Shown one piece after another: positions 1-10,333 of a stretch of DNA of 64,000 nt. Source of the stretch: Heloderma charlesbogerti (Eukaryota > Chordata > Lepidosauria > Squamata > Helodermatidae); NCBI GenBank assembly GCA_026122225.1, contig JANEZZ010002679.1, positions 496,001 through 560,000 of the forward strand, read 5' to 3'. How positions within the stretch are numbered: the first letter of the stretch is position 1; every line of letters begins with the position of its first letter. The notes beneath the pieces are model-generated. The model searched no databases, had not been told where the DNA came from, and saw only the letters and a list, made by a program, of their open reading frames with translations. A program made the translations under genes and the position numbers.

Positions 1-866
1 CTTCCTCAGGGCTTTTGCAGAGTTCCCAGTCCAGACAGAGGTGCAAGGGGTGGAAACCGCTTCTGTGACACTGCCCCCAACCTCTGCATGTTCAGTGAAC
101 AGACAGAGCCCCAGTTGCACTTGTGAAAGGGACTATGGTGTTCTGTGCTCTTCACTTTGGGCCAAACCACATGTGATGAAGGACATAAATGACTGGGTTT
201 TTTTAACACTTTAAAACAAAGGCAGGGGTTCTGAGTTCGGTCAGATAAGCAGTACTTGGGGAGGGGAGTTTAACTCTTCCCTCTGTGACATTTCCCCAAT
301 CTAAATCCGCCCCCAAGCTTCTATTAGCCTCTTCCCCCACCTCCACTGGATAAAATAAAGGTATTGCATCTGGATATGGATCTTCTCTTATTCCCCTGGC
401 CTCCCCGGCAGGGCCAACAGCAGTGGGGAGTAATTTAGATCAGGAAAATGAAGGGGGGGGAGGGTTAAACATGCCCTACACCACTGCTACTGCTCCAATC
501 AATTTCAGAGCCCCCGTCCCTTTTAAAAAGTAAACAGAGCTCAGGGATCTGGTCAAGGATTTCCACTTCAGTGTAGTCTGTCAGTTTTCTTGTGAGAAAG
601 GTGAACTCGAGACTTATGCTGTTTTTGTAGTATCTGGTTGCTTTTAAATATACAGATAAAGTAGAGATGGAGCAGGCAGGCACCCAGACCAGCATGACTA
701 GGCTGTGAAATGGAAACCGTTCCCCCAAAGCAACAGCATGCCCCTAAAGCCTCCCCTCCAAGGAGGCTTCTTGCCAGCCAAGAGCAAATGTAGACCTGTT
801 TCTCCCCTGGCTGCATTCATGCTACCCAATGATTTCTTTCCTGCCACACACATGCACAGAGAGAAC
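1..866. other. intergenic, no gene seen
   Basis: No ORF here resembles a known protein, and I recognise no repeat. The stretch ends at the TATTT-rich tail of the next LINE. Confidence 0.5.
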
Positions 867-871
867 AATAT

Positions 872-902
<31 letters not shown>

Positions 903-2357
903 TTTCTGTACCGCCCAATAGCCGAAGCTCTCTGGGCGGTTCACAAAAATTAAAACCAAACAGCACACAATAAAACAATTTAAAATATACAGAACATTAA
1001 AACCACAATATAACAATACAACCACAATAAAACCTAGCAGCAGTGCAGGCGTTTAAAATACAGATTTAAAACAGCAAAGTTAAAAGTTTAGAAAGCTAAA
1101 ATGCCTGGGAAAATAAAAAGGTCTTCACCTGGCGCCCAAATGAATACAATGTAGGTGCCCGGTGAACCTCACTAGGGAGCTCATTCCAGAGCCGGGGTGC
1201 CACAGCAGAAAAAGCCCTCCTCCTAGTAGCCACCCACCTCACTTCCTTTGGCAGGGGCTCACGGAGGAGGGCCGCTGAGGATGATCTTAAGGTCCGGGCA
1301 GGCACATATGGGAGGAGGAGATCCTTCAGGTAACCTGGCCCCAAGCCGTTAAGGGCTTTGAATGTTAACACCAGCACTTTGAATCGGGCCCGGAAATGGA
1401 CTGGCAGCCAGTGCAGCTAGAAAAGTACTGGCGTAATATGAGCTCACAGGCCAGTCCCTGTTAACTATCTTGCTGCCCTATTTTGGACCAGCTGAAGTTT
1501 CCGGACCGTTTTCAAAGGCAGCTCCACGTATAACGCATTGCAGTAATCCAGACGAGACGTTATCACAGCATGGATAACTGTAGCTAGGCTATCTCTGTCC
1601 AGATAAGGGCGTAGTTGGTATACCAGCCTAAGCTGATAAAAAGTGCTCCATGCCACTGAGTTCACCTGTGCCTCAAGTGACAGTTCTGGATCCAAGAGCA
1701 CCCCCAAACTATGAACGTGATCCTTTAGGGGGAGTGCAACCCCCTCCAGAACAGGTTGAATATCACCTAGCCGGGCAGACAAACCACCCACTAACAGTAC
1801 CTCCATCTTGTCTGGATTGAATTTCAGGTTTTTGGCCCTCATCCAGTCCATTACCATTTCCTGGCACTGAGTCAGAACAGTCACTGCCTCACCTGGTTTT
1901 GATGAGAAAGAGAGGTAGAGCTGGGTGTCATCCGCATATTGATGGCACCTCAGCCCACACCTCCGGATAACCTCCCCCAGTGGTTTCATGTAGATGTTAA
2001 ACAGCATAGGGGATAAAATAGAGCCCTGTGGAACCCCATGGCACAATTGCCATGGCACAGAGCAATAATCCCCCAGCACCACCTTCTGGAATCGGCCATC
2101 CAAGTAGGAGCAGAACCACTGTAGTGCAGTGCCTCCAACTCCCAACCCAGACAACCTATCCAGAAGGATACCATGGTCGATGGTATCGAAAGCCGCTGAG
2201 AGGTCCAGAAGAATCAACAGGGTCACACTTCCCCTGTCCCTCTCCCAGCAGAGGTCATCCCACAGGGTGACCAAGGCAGTTTCCGTTCCAGTGATCTCAG
2301 CCTTCATGCTACAATTAGAGGAGACCATCATTCCTGGGTCTGGGAACACCACCTGAC
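867..2357 (-). mobile_element. L2-like LINE, 5'-truncated, degraded reverse transcriptase
   Basis: A non-LTR retrotransposon in reverse orientation. The plus-strand left end (about 870-905) is a TATTT repeat, the complement of an AAATA-type 3' tail. It is followed by a 3' UTR with the complement of a GAGCTTCGGCTATTGGG motif that recurs near 6840-6893. The minus-strand frame 2352-1465 encodes reverse transcriptase with LLDLSAAFDTIDHGILL, GVPQGSILSPMLFNIYM and the catalytic YADD box. The frame 1377-1096 encodes the C-terminal end (APRLWNELPSEV). Stops and frame changes separate the two, and the endonuclease is absent, so it is a dead 5'-truncated copy. Motif style fits the L2 clade. The subfamily is not determined. 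Confidence 0.85.
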
Positions 2358-2764
2358 GACCAAGGCCAGTTAACCAAACATCAGTCTACAAAAAAACCCC
2401 TCAAGTGCTGGCAAGCTCTTCAGTTTACACAACATAATACTACTCCCTTAACAGCATCTGTGTGCATGCAGGAGTGCACGCAGGCATGGATGGAGTTAAA
2501 CAATAGGCATAACCCAGCCTAGGGTGAGTATGTGCTTGAAATCAAAGGGAATTAACTTTGGTTGGAAGGAATATGCCCAAGGAACTCACTGGACAATGAT
2601 ACATCAGCACATTGTCTGACATAGACCACCTTCCATAGCATCCTGGTAGTAGCTGATGTCTGAAAACAGAAATCCCAGGGCTCAGATCCTGCCTGGAAGC
2701 CATATCCTCTGACCTGGCAACCTTACCTCTCAGCCCTGATTGCAAACATATACACTGTGAGCAC
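2358..2764. other. intergenic, nothing recognised
   Basis: Short ORFs only, with no recognisable domain or repeat. Confidence 0.4.
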
Positions 2765-3108
2765 ATTATGCTGGTGCCTTTTCAACTGCATTGGCCCCTG
2801 TTCCATTTCCAGACCCGATTCAAAGTGCTAGTTATTTAAAGCCCTTCATCTTGGAACCAAGGAACATTGAGGATCACCAATCTCCAGATGAACCTGCCCA
2901 TCTGCAAAAACTTGATCTGAGGTTTTTTTTTCCAAGTAGCACTGTCAGGTGAGATATTGTGGCTGGTTACTGGGAAAAAGGCCTTTTCAGTGGTGGCATC
3001 CAGACGTTGGAATGCTCTCTCCAGAGAGGCTCACCATGTCATTTTGATGGCAGACTAAGACCTTTTTATTTTCCCAGGCCTTTCAATGTCAGTTTATTCT
3101 TTGATTTT
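2765..3108 (+). mobile_element. L2-like LINE 3' fragment
   Basis: A degraded plus-strand 3' coding end. It reads like the FKVL..YKAL and WNALSREA-type C-terminal motifs seen intact in the LINEs at 867-2357 and 10334-12937, but with frame breaks. The evidence is pattern similarity only. Confidence 0.5.
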
Positions 3109-3474
3109 TGAGCTTTTCTACATGAGGCTGTTAATCAGCTGTTAATCTGCTGTTAATCTGCTGTATCTACTTTCATTTTTATTGCAGAATTGGGATCTGA
3201 GCACCACACAAATAGGGTTTCCTTTCCTGCTTTTCCACTATATAACCTCTAAGTGGTGCTGTGGTATAGAGGAATAGCACAAATACACAAGTGAAAAAAG
3301 TGTTTTCTTTCGCTTTTACAATTAAATACTGCATTTTCCCTGCTCTAAAAAAACTCTCCGAAAGTGCTCTATAGACACAGAAGTGAAACTGGAGGGTCAT
3401 GACATTGTCTAAAGAACCCGTAAACAACCATGAATAGGGAATGACAAGCGTATGATAAATGAAAAGCCCTTTAT
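3109..3474. mobile_element. MITE-like repeat, family with 9079-9437
   Basis: The left end GAGCTTTTCTACATGAGGC and the right end ATGAAAAGCCC are roughly inverted. The internal block CATTGTCTAAA...ATAAATG is shared with 9079-9437 in the same order. Two copies with matching ends suggest a small non-autonomous DNA transposon. Its superfamily is unknown. Confidence 0.5.
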
Positions 3475-3664
3475 CTCTGCCAAGTGATTTTATGCTGCTT
3501 TTTATATATCTTCATGATTAATATGTATTTGGATTATTTTTGTAATTTGGTCCTGTACATTCTCCTGTAAATTTGTTGAAGGGCAGGATATAAATGCCCC
3601 AAAGAAGTAGGAACAAATACAGACTGACTGTCATCGCTGGTCCATACATACACATTCAACACCT

Positions 3665-4322
3665 AATAATAACTGCATGGCATCTGGCCCCATCACTTCC
3701 TGGCATATAGAAGGGGAAGAAATGGAAGCAGTGACAGATTTTACTTTCTTGGGCTCCAAGATCACCGCAGATGGTGACTGTAGCCATGAAATTAAAAGAT
3801 GCTTGCTCCTTGGGAGGAAAGCTATGGCCAACCTAGACAGCATAGTAAGAAGCAGAGACATCACCTTTCCGACAAAGGTTCGTATCATCAAAGCTATGGT
3901 TTTCCCAGTAGTAATGTATGGCTGTGAGAGCTGGACTATAAGGAAGGCTGAGTGCCGAAGAACTGATGCCTTCGAACTGTGGTGCTGCAGAAGTCTCTTA
4001 CAAGTCCCCTGGCTTGCAAGGAGGTCAAATCAGTCAATCCTAAAGGAAATCAACCCTAAGTGCTCATTGGAAGGACAGATACTGAAGCTGAAGCTCAAAT
4101 ATTTTGGCCACCTAATGCGAAAAGTCACTGGAAAAGACCCAGATGCTGGGAAAGACTGAAGGCAAAAGGAGAAGGGGACGGTAGAGGATGAGATGGCTAG
4201 ATAGCATCACCGATACAATGAATATGAACTTGAGCACACTCCAGGAGAGAGCGGAGGATAGGAAGGCCTGGCGTGCTATGGTCCATGGGGTCACGAAGAG
4301 TCGGACACGACTGAACAACAAC
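3665..4322 (+). mobile_element. BovB (RTE clade) LINE, 3' fragment
   Basis: The plus-strand frame 3677-4159 encodes the C-terminal part of a BovB reverse transcriptase ORF: FLGSKITADGDCSHEIKR, MVFPVVMYGCESWTI, RRSNQSILKEI and KYFGHLMRK. A frameshift near 4130 moves the remainder to another frame, which reads SLEKTQMLGK and then VHGVTKSRTRLNN. The 3' end, with GGGGTCACGAAGAGTCGGACAC then CAACAACA, is the characteristic BovB tail. Only the last ~650 bp are present, so the copy is 5'-truncated and inactive. BovB is well known for horizontal transfer among squamates, ruminants and others. Confidence 0.92.
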
Positions 4323-6779
4323 ATGGAGGGAACAGTAAGCATGTGACTGGGCTGTCATAGATATAGCACCCTATTTAGAACTTTTCATATTTCTTCACCT
4401 CACTCAATGCTTTTCATGGTGTAAATTCACCCATTCAACTGCCTGTCATGAAGAGCATCACTTGAGCCCCCTTCATGCATTATGCATGTGAAGGGCTCCA
4501 TGGAGTAAAAGGTAGCTGGGTCACCATTGTGTGAAGGAGGCTCCATGAGTACAGTCAATGTGCAGAGGTTTGGAGGCAGGGCAGGGTGAGCAGGCCAGAC
4601 ATGTTGGGGTGCGGCCAGCAAGCACCCCTTTAGTCACAAGGAGCCTCTTCATGTGGATAATGGGCTAAGGGAACTTGAGTCTCTCTGCTTGACTGCCATC
4701 TGCTTGATGTCTGACAACTGAGTCAAATGCCACTGAAAAAAATGTCTCTGAAGTGATATGGAAGTTCTTCTGTGATGTTAGACCTCAAATGGCCTATTTG
4801 CACAGCAACCCATCATAGGATGCTGGCAGTCTTTAGGTTATGAACATACATACGAATCCACCCCAGATGTACAATAATAGCGGGGAGAAAAGGTGCTCTG
4901 CACATGTGCAGAAACACTCTCTTCTTTATTGTTTTTTATTAAATTCTGGGGTGGAGTCCTGGGTCAAAATTAAGTAACTGACCAACCACCAAGCATTAAT
5001 ATGTAAGTGACCAAATCCAGTTCTAAAAATGTTTATTTACACTGTACTCCTATGCATGATTTATACATACAGAAAATGAGGTAGTAAAATGGACTGCACC
5101 ACTACCCAGAGAAGGTGGGGAGGGTCACCTTTTGTTATGTTCCACTGTATTTAAAAGCACCTTAAAAATAGAAAACAAGCAGTAAAGGCTGGGGTAGCAT
5201 TTTTCTTCTGGGCATGCTAGTTTTCAATTTTCAGAGATTTACTTTATTTCTTTATTTATTTATTTAACAGGTGAGGGTTTAAAAGTGATGTTCCCCACCT
5301 GTAATCCATAGAGTCTCTTCTTTCACCTCAGCATTCTACAGCTGAAATATCTGTGTGGTGCCTTGGGTATTGTTGCAGGCCTTGAGTGTAGTCATCTATT
5401 ATTTCCTATGTATCTTTCTAGCAGGCACAAAAATGGGGGCTTCTGTGTACAAGTTTAGAACATGGAGTGGGTGGGTGGGAGGAATCCTTTGTTGTTGTTG
5501 TTTTTAGAGACACTAGAGGCAAAGTGCAGGAAAAAATATTTCAAATATGTCGATACAGATATAAAGCACACAGCTCCATTTCGTTTCTACAAGGGATGTG
5601 GGGAGAAGAACGAGCTACAGAAGGTCTGGACCACTTTGATCGTTGAGCTGTCTAAAAATAATGGTTAGCCCAAGGTCATTTTAATCAAACTGCATGTCAG
5701 CTCGCAAAGCCTCCAAATTAGCTACAGCTTGGGGAGAGAAAGATGTTTTCTTATTTGTTGAGGAATGCAAACAGATTGGTATGGCACGTATTCAGTCATG
5801 GTGACAGCTTGGATCCAGCCTTTGTACCTCCATACCGGGGTGGGTGGGGGGTGGCAGCTACTTTGGTGTTTCCTATCCAGATTTTACTATTTTCCAGCTT
5901 GTCTGTGATTATGACTATGTTAATAAAACAAAACAAAAAAGAAAGTCACATTTATATGCAAAGAACCTGCTAAAAAGGCTCCAGTCTTAATACGGAAGCA
6001 AGTTCCTCTTGCATTTTGAACAACCTCCAGGCCTCTGCAATAGCATGAAGGGATGTTGTAGGGGGAGAGAAACACCCCAATGCTTAGGCTGGGGGATCTC
6101 ATAGCTTCAGCAGGGTAGAAAATAATAAGGATTATGTAGCCTTTTAAATATAAAACCTAAACAGAGCTGATAGATGTCTTGGTATTGGGGGTTGATTTTC
6201 ATCATTCCAGCATAAGAACAGAAATCGAGAGGGTGGAAACAGTCATAGGACACAAGAGCTTGGATCAAGCCAATTTTTACCAATCATGTCCTGCATTAAA
6301 TAGCAGTTACCTTATAAAGACAAATGGGTACCTTTAATGTGTACATAACCATTAGAGTCAGTATAAGCACAGTGTTAAAAATGTCTTCAAGGTCAAACTA
6401 CACATTACATGGAGTTGCATGCTTGCTTCTTTGCTGAAAACCAGTATTGGGAGGGGCTGAATTTCAACAGAGTATCAGAAGGGAGAAGGGGGTGCTTCAC
6501 CCTATCTTTGCCTGCTGCTTTTCCACTGCCCCCGCCCCAAGCTGCTTTGCAGACACAAGTCTAGAACTCAGAAATGGAGAAAAGTGGCAGGCTGAGAGAA
6601 GGTGAAGCACCCCCCATCTCCCTGCTACTGCTCTGCTGAGCATCACCCCAATGCTGCTTTTCAGCAATGAAGTAATCTCAAGATTTTCCTACATGCAAAT
6701 GTGTCTAACATGTAGTTTGGCCCTGACACAAATTGGCCAGATCCAAGGACTGTATACACCTACTAGGGCTTCCCCATTC
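4323..6779. other. intergenic, no gene seen
   Basis: A repeat-poor stretch with short ORFs lacking recognisable domains. It has simple TTTA runs near 5245-5265. I see no exon or RNA gene. Confidence 0.4.
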
Positions 6780-6893
6780 TTTCTTTCCAACTCCAGCTCT
6801 TTGCACTGTTTTGGAGAAAGCTCACAAAATTTATTTTTTGTGAACTGCCGAGAGAGCTTTGGCTATTGGGTGGTACAGAAATTAAATAAATAA
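6780..6893 (+). mobile_element. L2-like LINE 3' UTR remnant
   Basis: GTGAACTGCCGAGAGAGCTT, GGCTATTGGG and a TAAATAAA tail are the sense-strand version of the LINE 3' UTR seen in reverse at 900-950. Confidence 0.6.
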
Positions 6894-7606
6894 AATCAAA
6901 TGAAAATTCCCTCACATTTCAGAAATAGCTTAGGCTGGAACTATAACTGTTTTCCTCATAACTTAAAGGCAGGGGCTGAAGGGAGGAGACTTATAGGGGT
7001 GCTTACCCCTTTCCTTGCCTGCTGCTTCTGCTGATTGACAATATGCGGCTAGATGGACCAGGGGTCTGACTCAGTAAAGAAGGCAGTTTCCTATGTTCCT
7101 ATCGGGGGATGGCAGTTCCTAGGCAGACAGCCTATGCAATTGTATCTGGGGGAGATCTGACCCATAAGGCACCATCTAGAGGGAAATTCCTTTTTGTGCA
7201 AGCCCCATTGAAATGAAATGAACCGTGCTCTTGTGCAGCTCCTGTTCATTTCAGTGGGGATCTCAAGAGCTTGTACATTTGTGTGTGAGCGTGTGTGTGA
7301 TCTTTGAGTTGCCCTAATAAAGGGATTACACTCTATGGATTTTGAAATGTTTCTTTGGCAAATATGGCTGCCTTTGTTTTTTGTATGACTTGGAGATTAG
7401 CTAAATTGTGTCACAATCCCTAACTCTGATGTATATTACATTCTGAAAATTAGAGAGAGATTCCCACCTTTCAGGAGAACTATCACAAATGAGACATCAG
7501 CCAGACTATTAGCAAGCCAACAGTCTAACAAAGGGCAATCTCCCGGCAATTTGTAACACCAACACTAGATATTATAATTCACTTAAAACGTTTAAAAGAT
7601 GCATGT

Positions 7607-7719
7607 ATTTATTTACTGCATTTTTATTGCACCCTTAGTCCAAAGAGTTCTGGATGGTATACACGACTTCCTCCCTCACCCATTTTATCCTCTCACCAAC
7701 CCTGTAAGGTAGGTTAAGC

Positions 7720-7753
<34 letters not shown>

Positions 7754-7775
7754 ACTGGCCCTAGGTTACCCACAG
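7607..7775 (-). mobile_element. tRNA-SINE-like repeat with (GA)n
   Basis: This reads as the complement of a common squamate short repeat: a TATTTACTGCATTTTTATTGC end, CCATTTTATCCTCTCACCAA, then CCCTGTAAGGTAGGTTA. A GA microsatellite has expanded inside it at about 7722-7747. The 3' part resembles the units at 18722-18912 and 37960-38152. Confidence 0.5.
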
Positions 7776-7824
7776 AGCTTTGTGGATGTGTAGGGATGTG
7801 TTAGCAGTTGAAGAAAATAATTTA

Positions 7825-7939
7825 GAGCACAATCCTATGCATGTTTAGACAGAGAAAAGGCCTACAACTCCCAGCATTCCCCAGCCAGCGATGGAGTTGT
7901 AGGCCTTTTCTCTGTCTAAACATGCATAGGATTGCGCCC
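7825..7939. mobile_element. palindromic MITE, near-perfect hairpin
   Basis: Arms 7827-7871 and 7893-7937 are inverted repeats of 45 nt with one mismatch, around a 21-nt loop. The ends GCACAATCCTATGCATG are shared with the elements at 23757-23889, 28634-28722 and 29038-29442. The flanks are TTA on the left and TCA on the right, which fits a 3-bp TWA-type duplication of the PIF/Harbinger kind with one change. It has no coding capacity. Confidence 0.8.
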
Positions 7940-8976
7940 TCAGTTGATTTACTGGTGGAAGAAAGCAGAAAGCTCTGGTTTTTAATGCTATTTTCTTCAA
8001 AACTAAGGACAAAAGAGAACTTGAGAAAAACTCTCCTCAAAGCACAGAACACTTATTAAGAAAAAAGCAGACTGACACTATGAAGATATTTGTGATGATA
8101 ACAGCTAACAAAGCACAAAAGCCATGACCGCAGGCTGAGGAAGAAACGGAGCTGAGGAGCTGTTCAACAAACAACGGACTACATTGTCAAGGCAGGAATG
8201 AAATACAGGGCTTCCAGTCAACTATTTTTCTCATAGCTCAAGAACAACAGAAGTTAGAGATATCAACCGCATTTTGGATGGAAAACACAAGGATTTATCT
8301 TATTCAGGCCTGGGGACAAACAAATCAATCTCCCATGTCTTAAGGTTAAAAACAGCATGCATTCACAGACCATATGGCCACATTCTGCCCTGCAGGATGA
8401 GAACAAAGTTTCAGGTTCATAAGTATTACAAATATCTTTTACTTGGGAAACCATCCAGACTCTTAATTGCCATAAATAGCAGAGGTTTTTAAGTCATGGC
8501 AGAAAATGTTTAGACAGCATCTAAACTTCTACAGTTTTGACCTGATTCAGTGGGAGACCCAAAAGAATATTCATGACTAAAGTCTACGGGAACAAGTTAC
8601 TTGCAACTAAGGTTCAGTCAACCCATGTGGCAGAATTAGGTGGAGAAAGGCTGAGGTGCTAGAATGGACTGCACGTCTTCGGACTGCAGGTGGATGCTTC
8701 TGTACCTTAAAATATTCCATCCAAACAGCAAACCAGAACAATAGACAAAGTGCTGAACTACAGGCAGCATCCCTGACTCTATTTGCCGGGAGTTTAGGTT
8801 TTGTTTCTTAACGGGGGCAGCATTCAAAAGTGGTATCCCCCACCTATAGTCTAAAGTGGAACAGTTCATTCTACAACTTCTGCTGCATATGTAAAGCCAG
8901 TCTAACTTAAGTCTCATTGCTTTCCATGCCACTTAGTCACCACCCACTATAGCAGGAGAGTAGCCAGTATATCTTA
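7940..8976. other. intergenic, nothing recognised
   Basis: No domain, RNA gene or clear repeat could be read. Confidence 0.4.
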
Positions 8977-9058
8977 GAGTCATAGAATAGTCATAGAATA
9001 GTAGGGTTGGAAGGGGCCTACAAGGCCATCGAGTCCAACCCCCTGCTCAATGCATCAA
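8977..9058 (-). mobile_element. CR1 LINE 3' end
   Basis: Two TCATAGAATAG units are followed by GGGTTGGAAGGGGCCTAC and CGAGTCCAACCCCCTGCTC. This is the complement of the CR1 3' UTR and its ATTCTATGA terminal repeats. It is nearly identical to the left end of the CR1 at 49794. Confidence 0.85.
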
Positions 9059-9078
9059 TATCTTGATGTACTAACTAT

Positions 9079-9437
9079 GGGCTTTTCTAGAATAGGCTTT
9101 TAACCCGCCACTTTACCATGGCTTCTGCTTCTGGATTCTTTGTGGGAATAAGACCGGATCTTCTACATACGCCTTTTTTCTGACGGGTTTCCTTCTCTGC
9201 CTTTCTATATGTTCCACTACATAACTTTTAGGCAGCGCAGAACTGTACAACTACATTACCATTTCATTCTGCCATTCCTCAAAATAGCAGACCTTTCCCA
9301 GATCAAAGACTGCCCATGAAAATATTTGGAAAGCACTGGAGAGGACCCAGAGGATGATGGCATTGTCTAAACACCTGCAAACTACTTGTGAGTGAGTAAT
9401 CACGAGCACACAATAAATGTCTTGTGTAGAAGAGCTC
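9079..9437. mobile_element. MITE-like repeat, family with 3109-3474
   Basis: The ends GGGCTTTTCTAGAA and TGTGTAGAAGAGCTC are inverted. It shares internal blocks (CCACTA.ATAAC, CATTGTCTAAA, ATAAATG) with 3109-3474. Confidence 0.5.
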
Positions 9438-9497
9438 TATAATTATAGTTGTGGGTGAAGATAGATGTAACAATTTAAGAACAACAGGGGTAGTTTG

Positions 9498-9610
9498 ATA
9501 GGTTTATTTGCTTATTTATATTTAACTTATTTATTTACACTGTTCTACCATACGGCTCTCAAAGTGGATTACAATAAATCAAATCCAATAAAACTTCATA
9601 ATAAGTTTAT
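9498..9610 (-). mobile_element. LINE 3' UTR remnant (L2-like)
   Basis: A TTATTTATTTACACTG run, then CTACCATACGGCTCTCAAAG and ATAAAAC-rich sequence, as in other reverse-oriented L2 3' ends in this window. Degraded. Confidence 0.4.
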
Positions 9611-9960
9611 GAAGTTTACTTAAAATAAGTTTATAAATTATAACTACAAAAACTACAGAACAAATAAACAACAATTCAGGCTCAAACTGGAATCCAGAAG
9701 TTCTTTCATGTGCAAAGCAACCTGAGGCAGGCTGTGTCTGAGCAGCAGAATGGTGAGTGGGCAGAGGCTGCTTAACCCCTTTCCTGCCTGTCATTTTTTT
9801 TTAGATATGGAAGATACTGGAGGAAGAGGGAACAATCCAGTATCTTTTCCAATTGGGGAAAATGTATTTATGAATTCTCAATTAATAATTGTTTACAAGT
9901 ATATACCACACCTTTAAAAACAAGTGTTCCCAGGGCAGGTGACAATAAAATGTAACATAT

Positions 9961-10333
9961 CAGAATGCCCACATCAGAACTTACAGAGATCCCCCTCAAC
10001 TGACATGCCACAGTTTAAAGCCCAATTCCCTAAGTGCAGTAAAGTGTGATCTCGAGGCTCCAATTCTCCTTTGTTTGGTTTAATAGAGATCCTGCAGGTT
10101 CAAATGGGGGCTGGTTTCCGTCTTTGTGTTTACTGCTCTCTTTCCCACAACAAACCCATTACTGTCTCCTCAGAAGTATCTCCCATAGTGCTGAATGAGG
10201 GTCACCCTCTGAATGCCCACATCAGTACTTACAGAGATCCCCCTCAATTGAAATGGCAGAGTTTAAAGCCCAGTTCCCTAATGCAGTTAAGCATGATCTT
10301 GAGACTCCAATTCTCCGTTGTTTGCTTTATTGT
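9961..10333. repeat. local tandem duplication, ~248-bp period
   Basis: The block 9961-10083 recurs at 10209-10329 with about 90% identity (ATGCCCACATCAG, ACTTACAGAGATCCCCCTCA, CCAATTCTCC). The intervening part, starting GAGATCCTGCAGG, resembles 12948-13100 beyond the LINE at 10334-12937. The LINE therefore appears to have inserted into this duplicated sequence. Confidence 0.7.
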
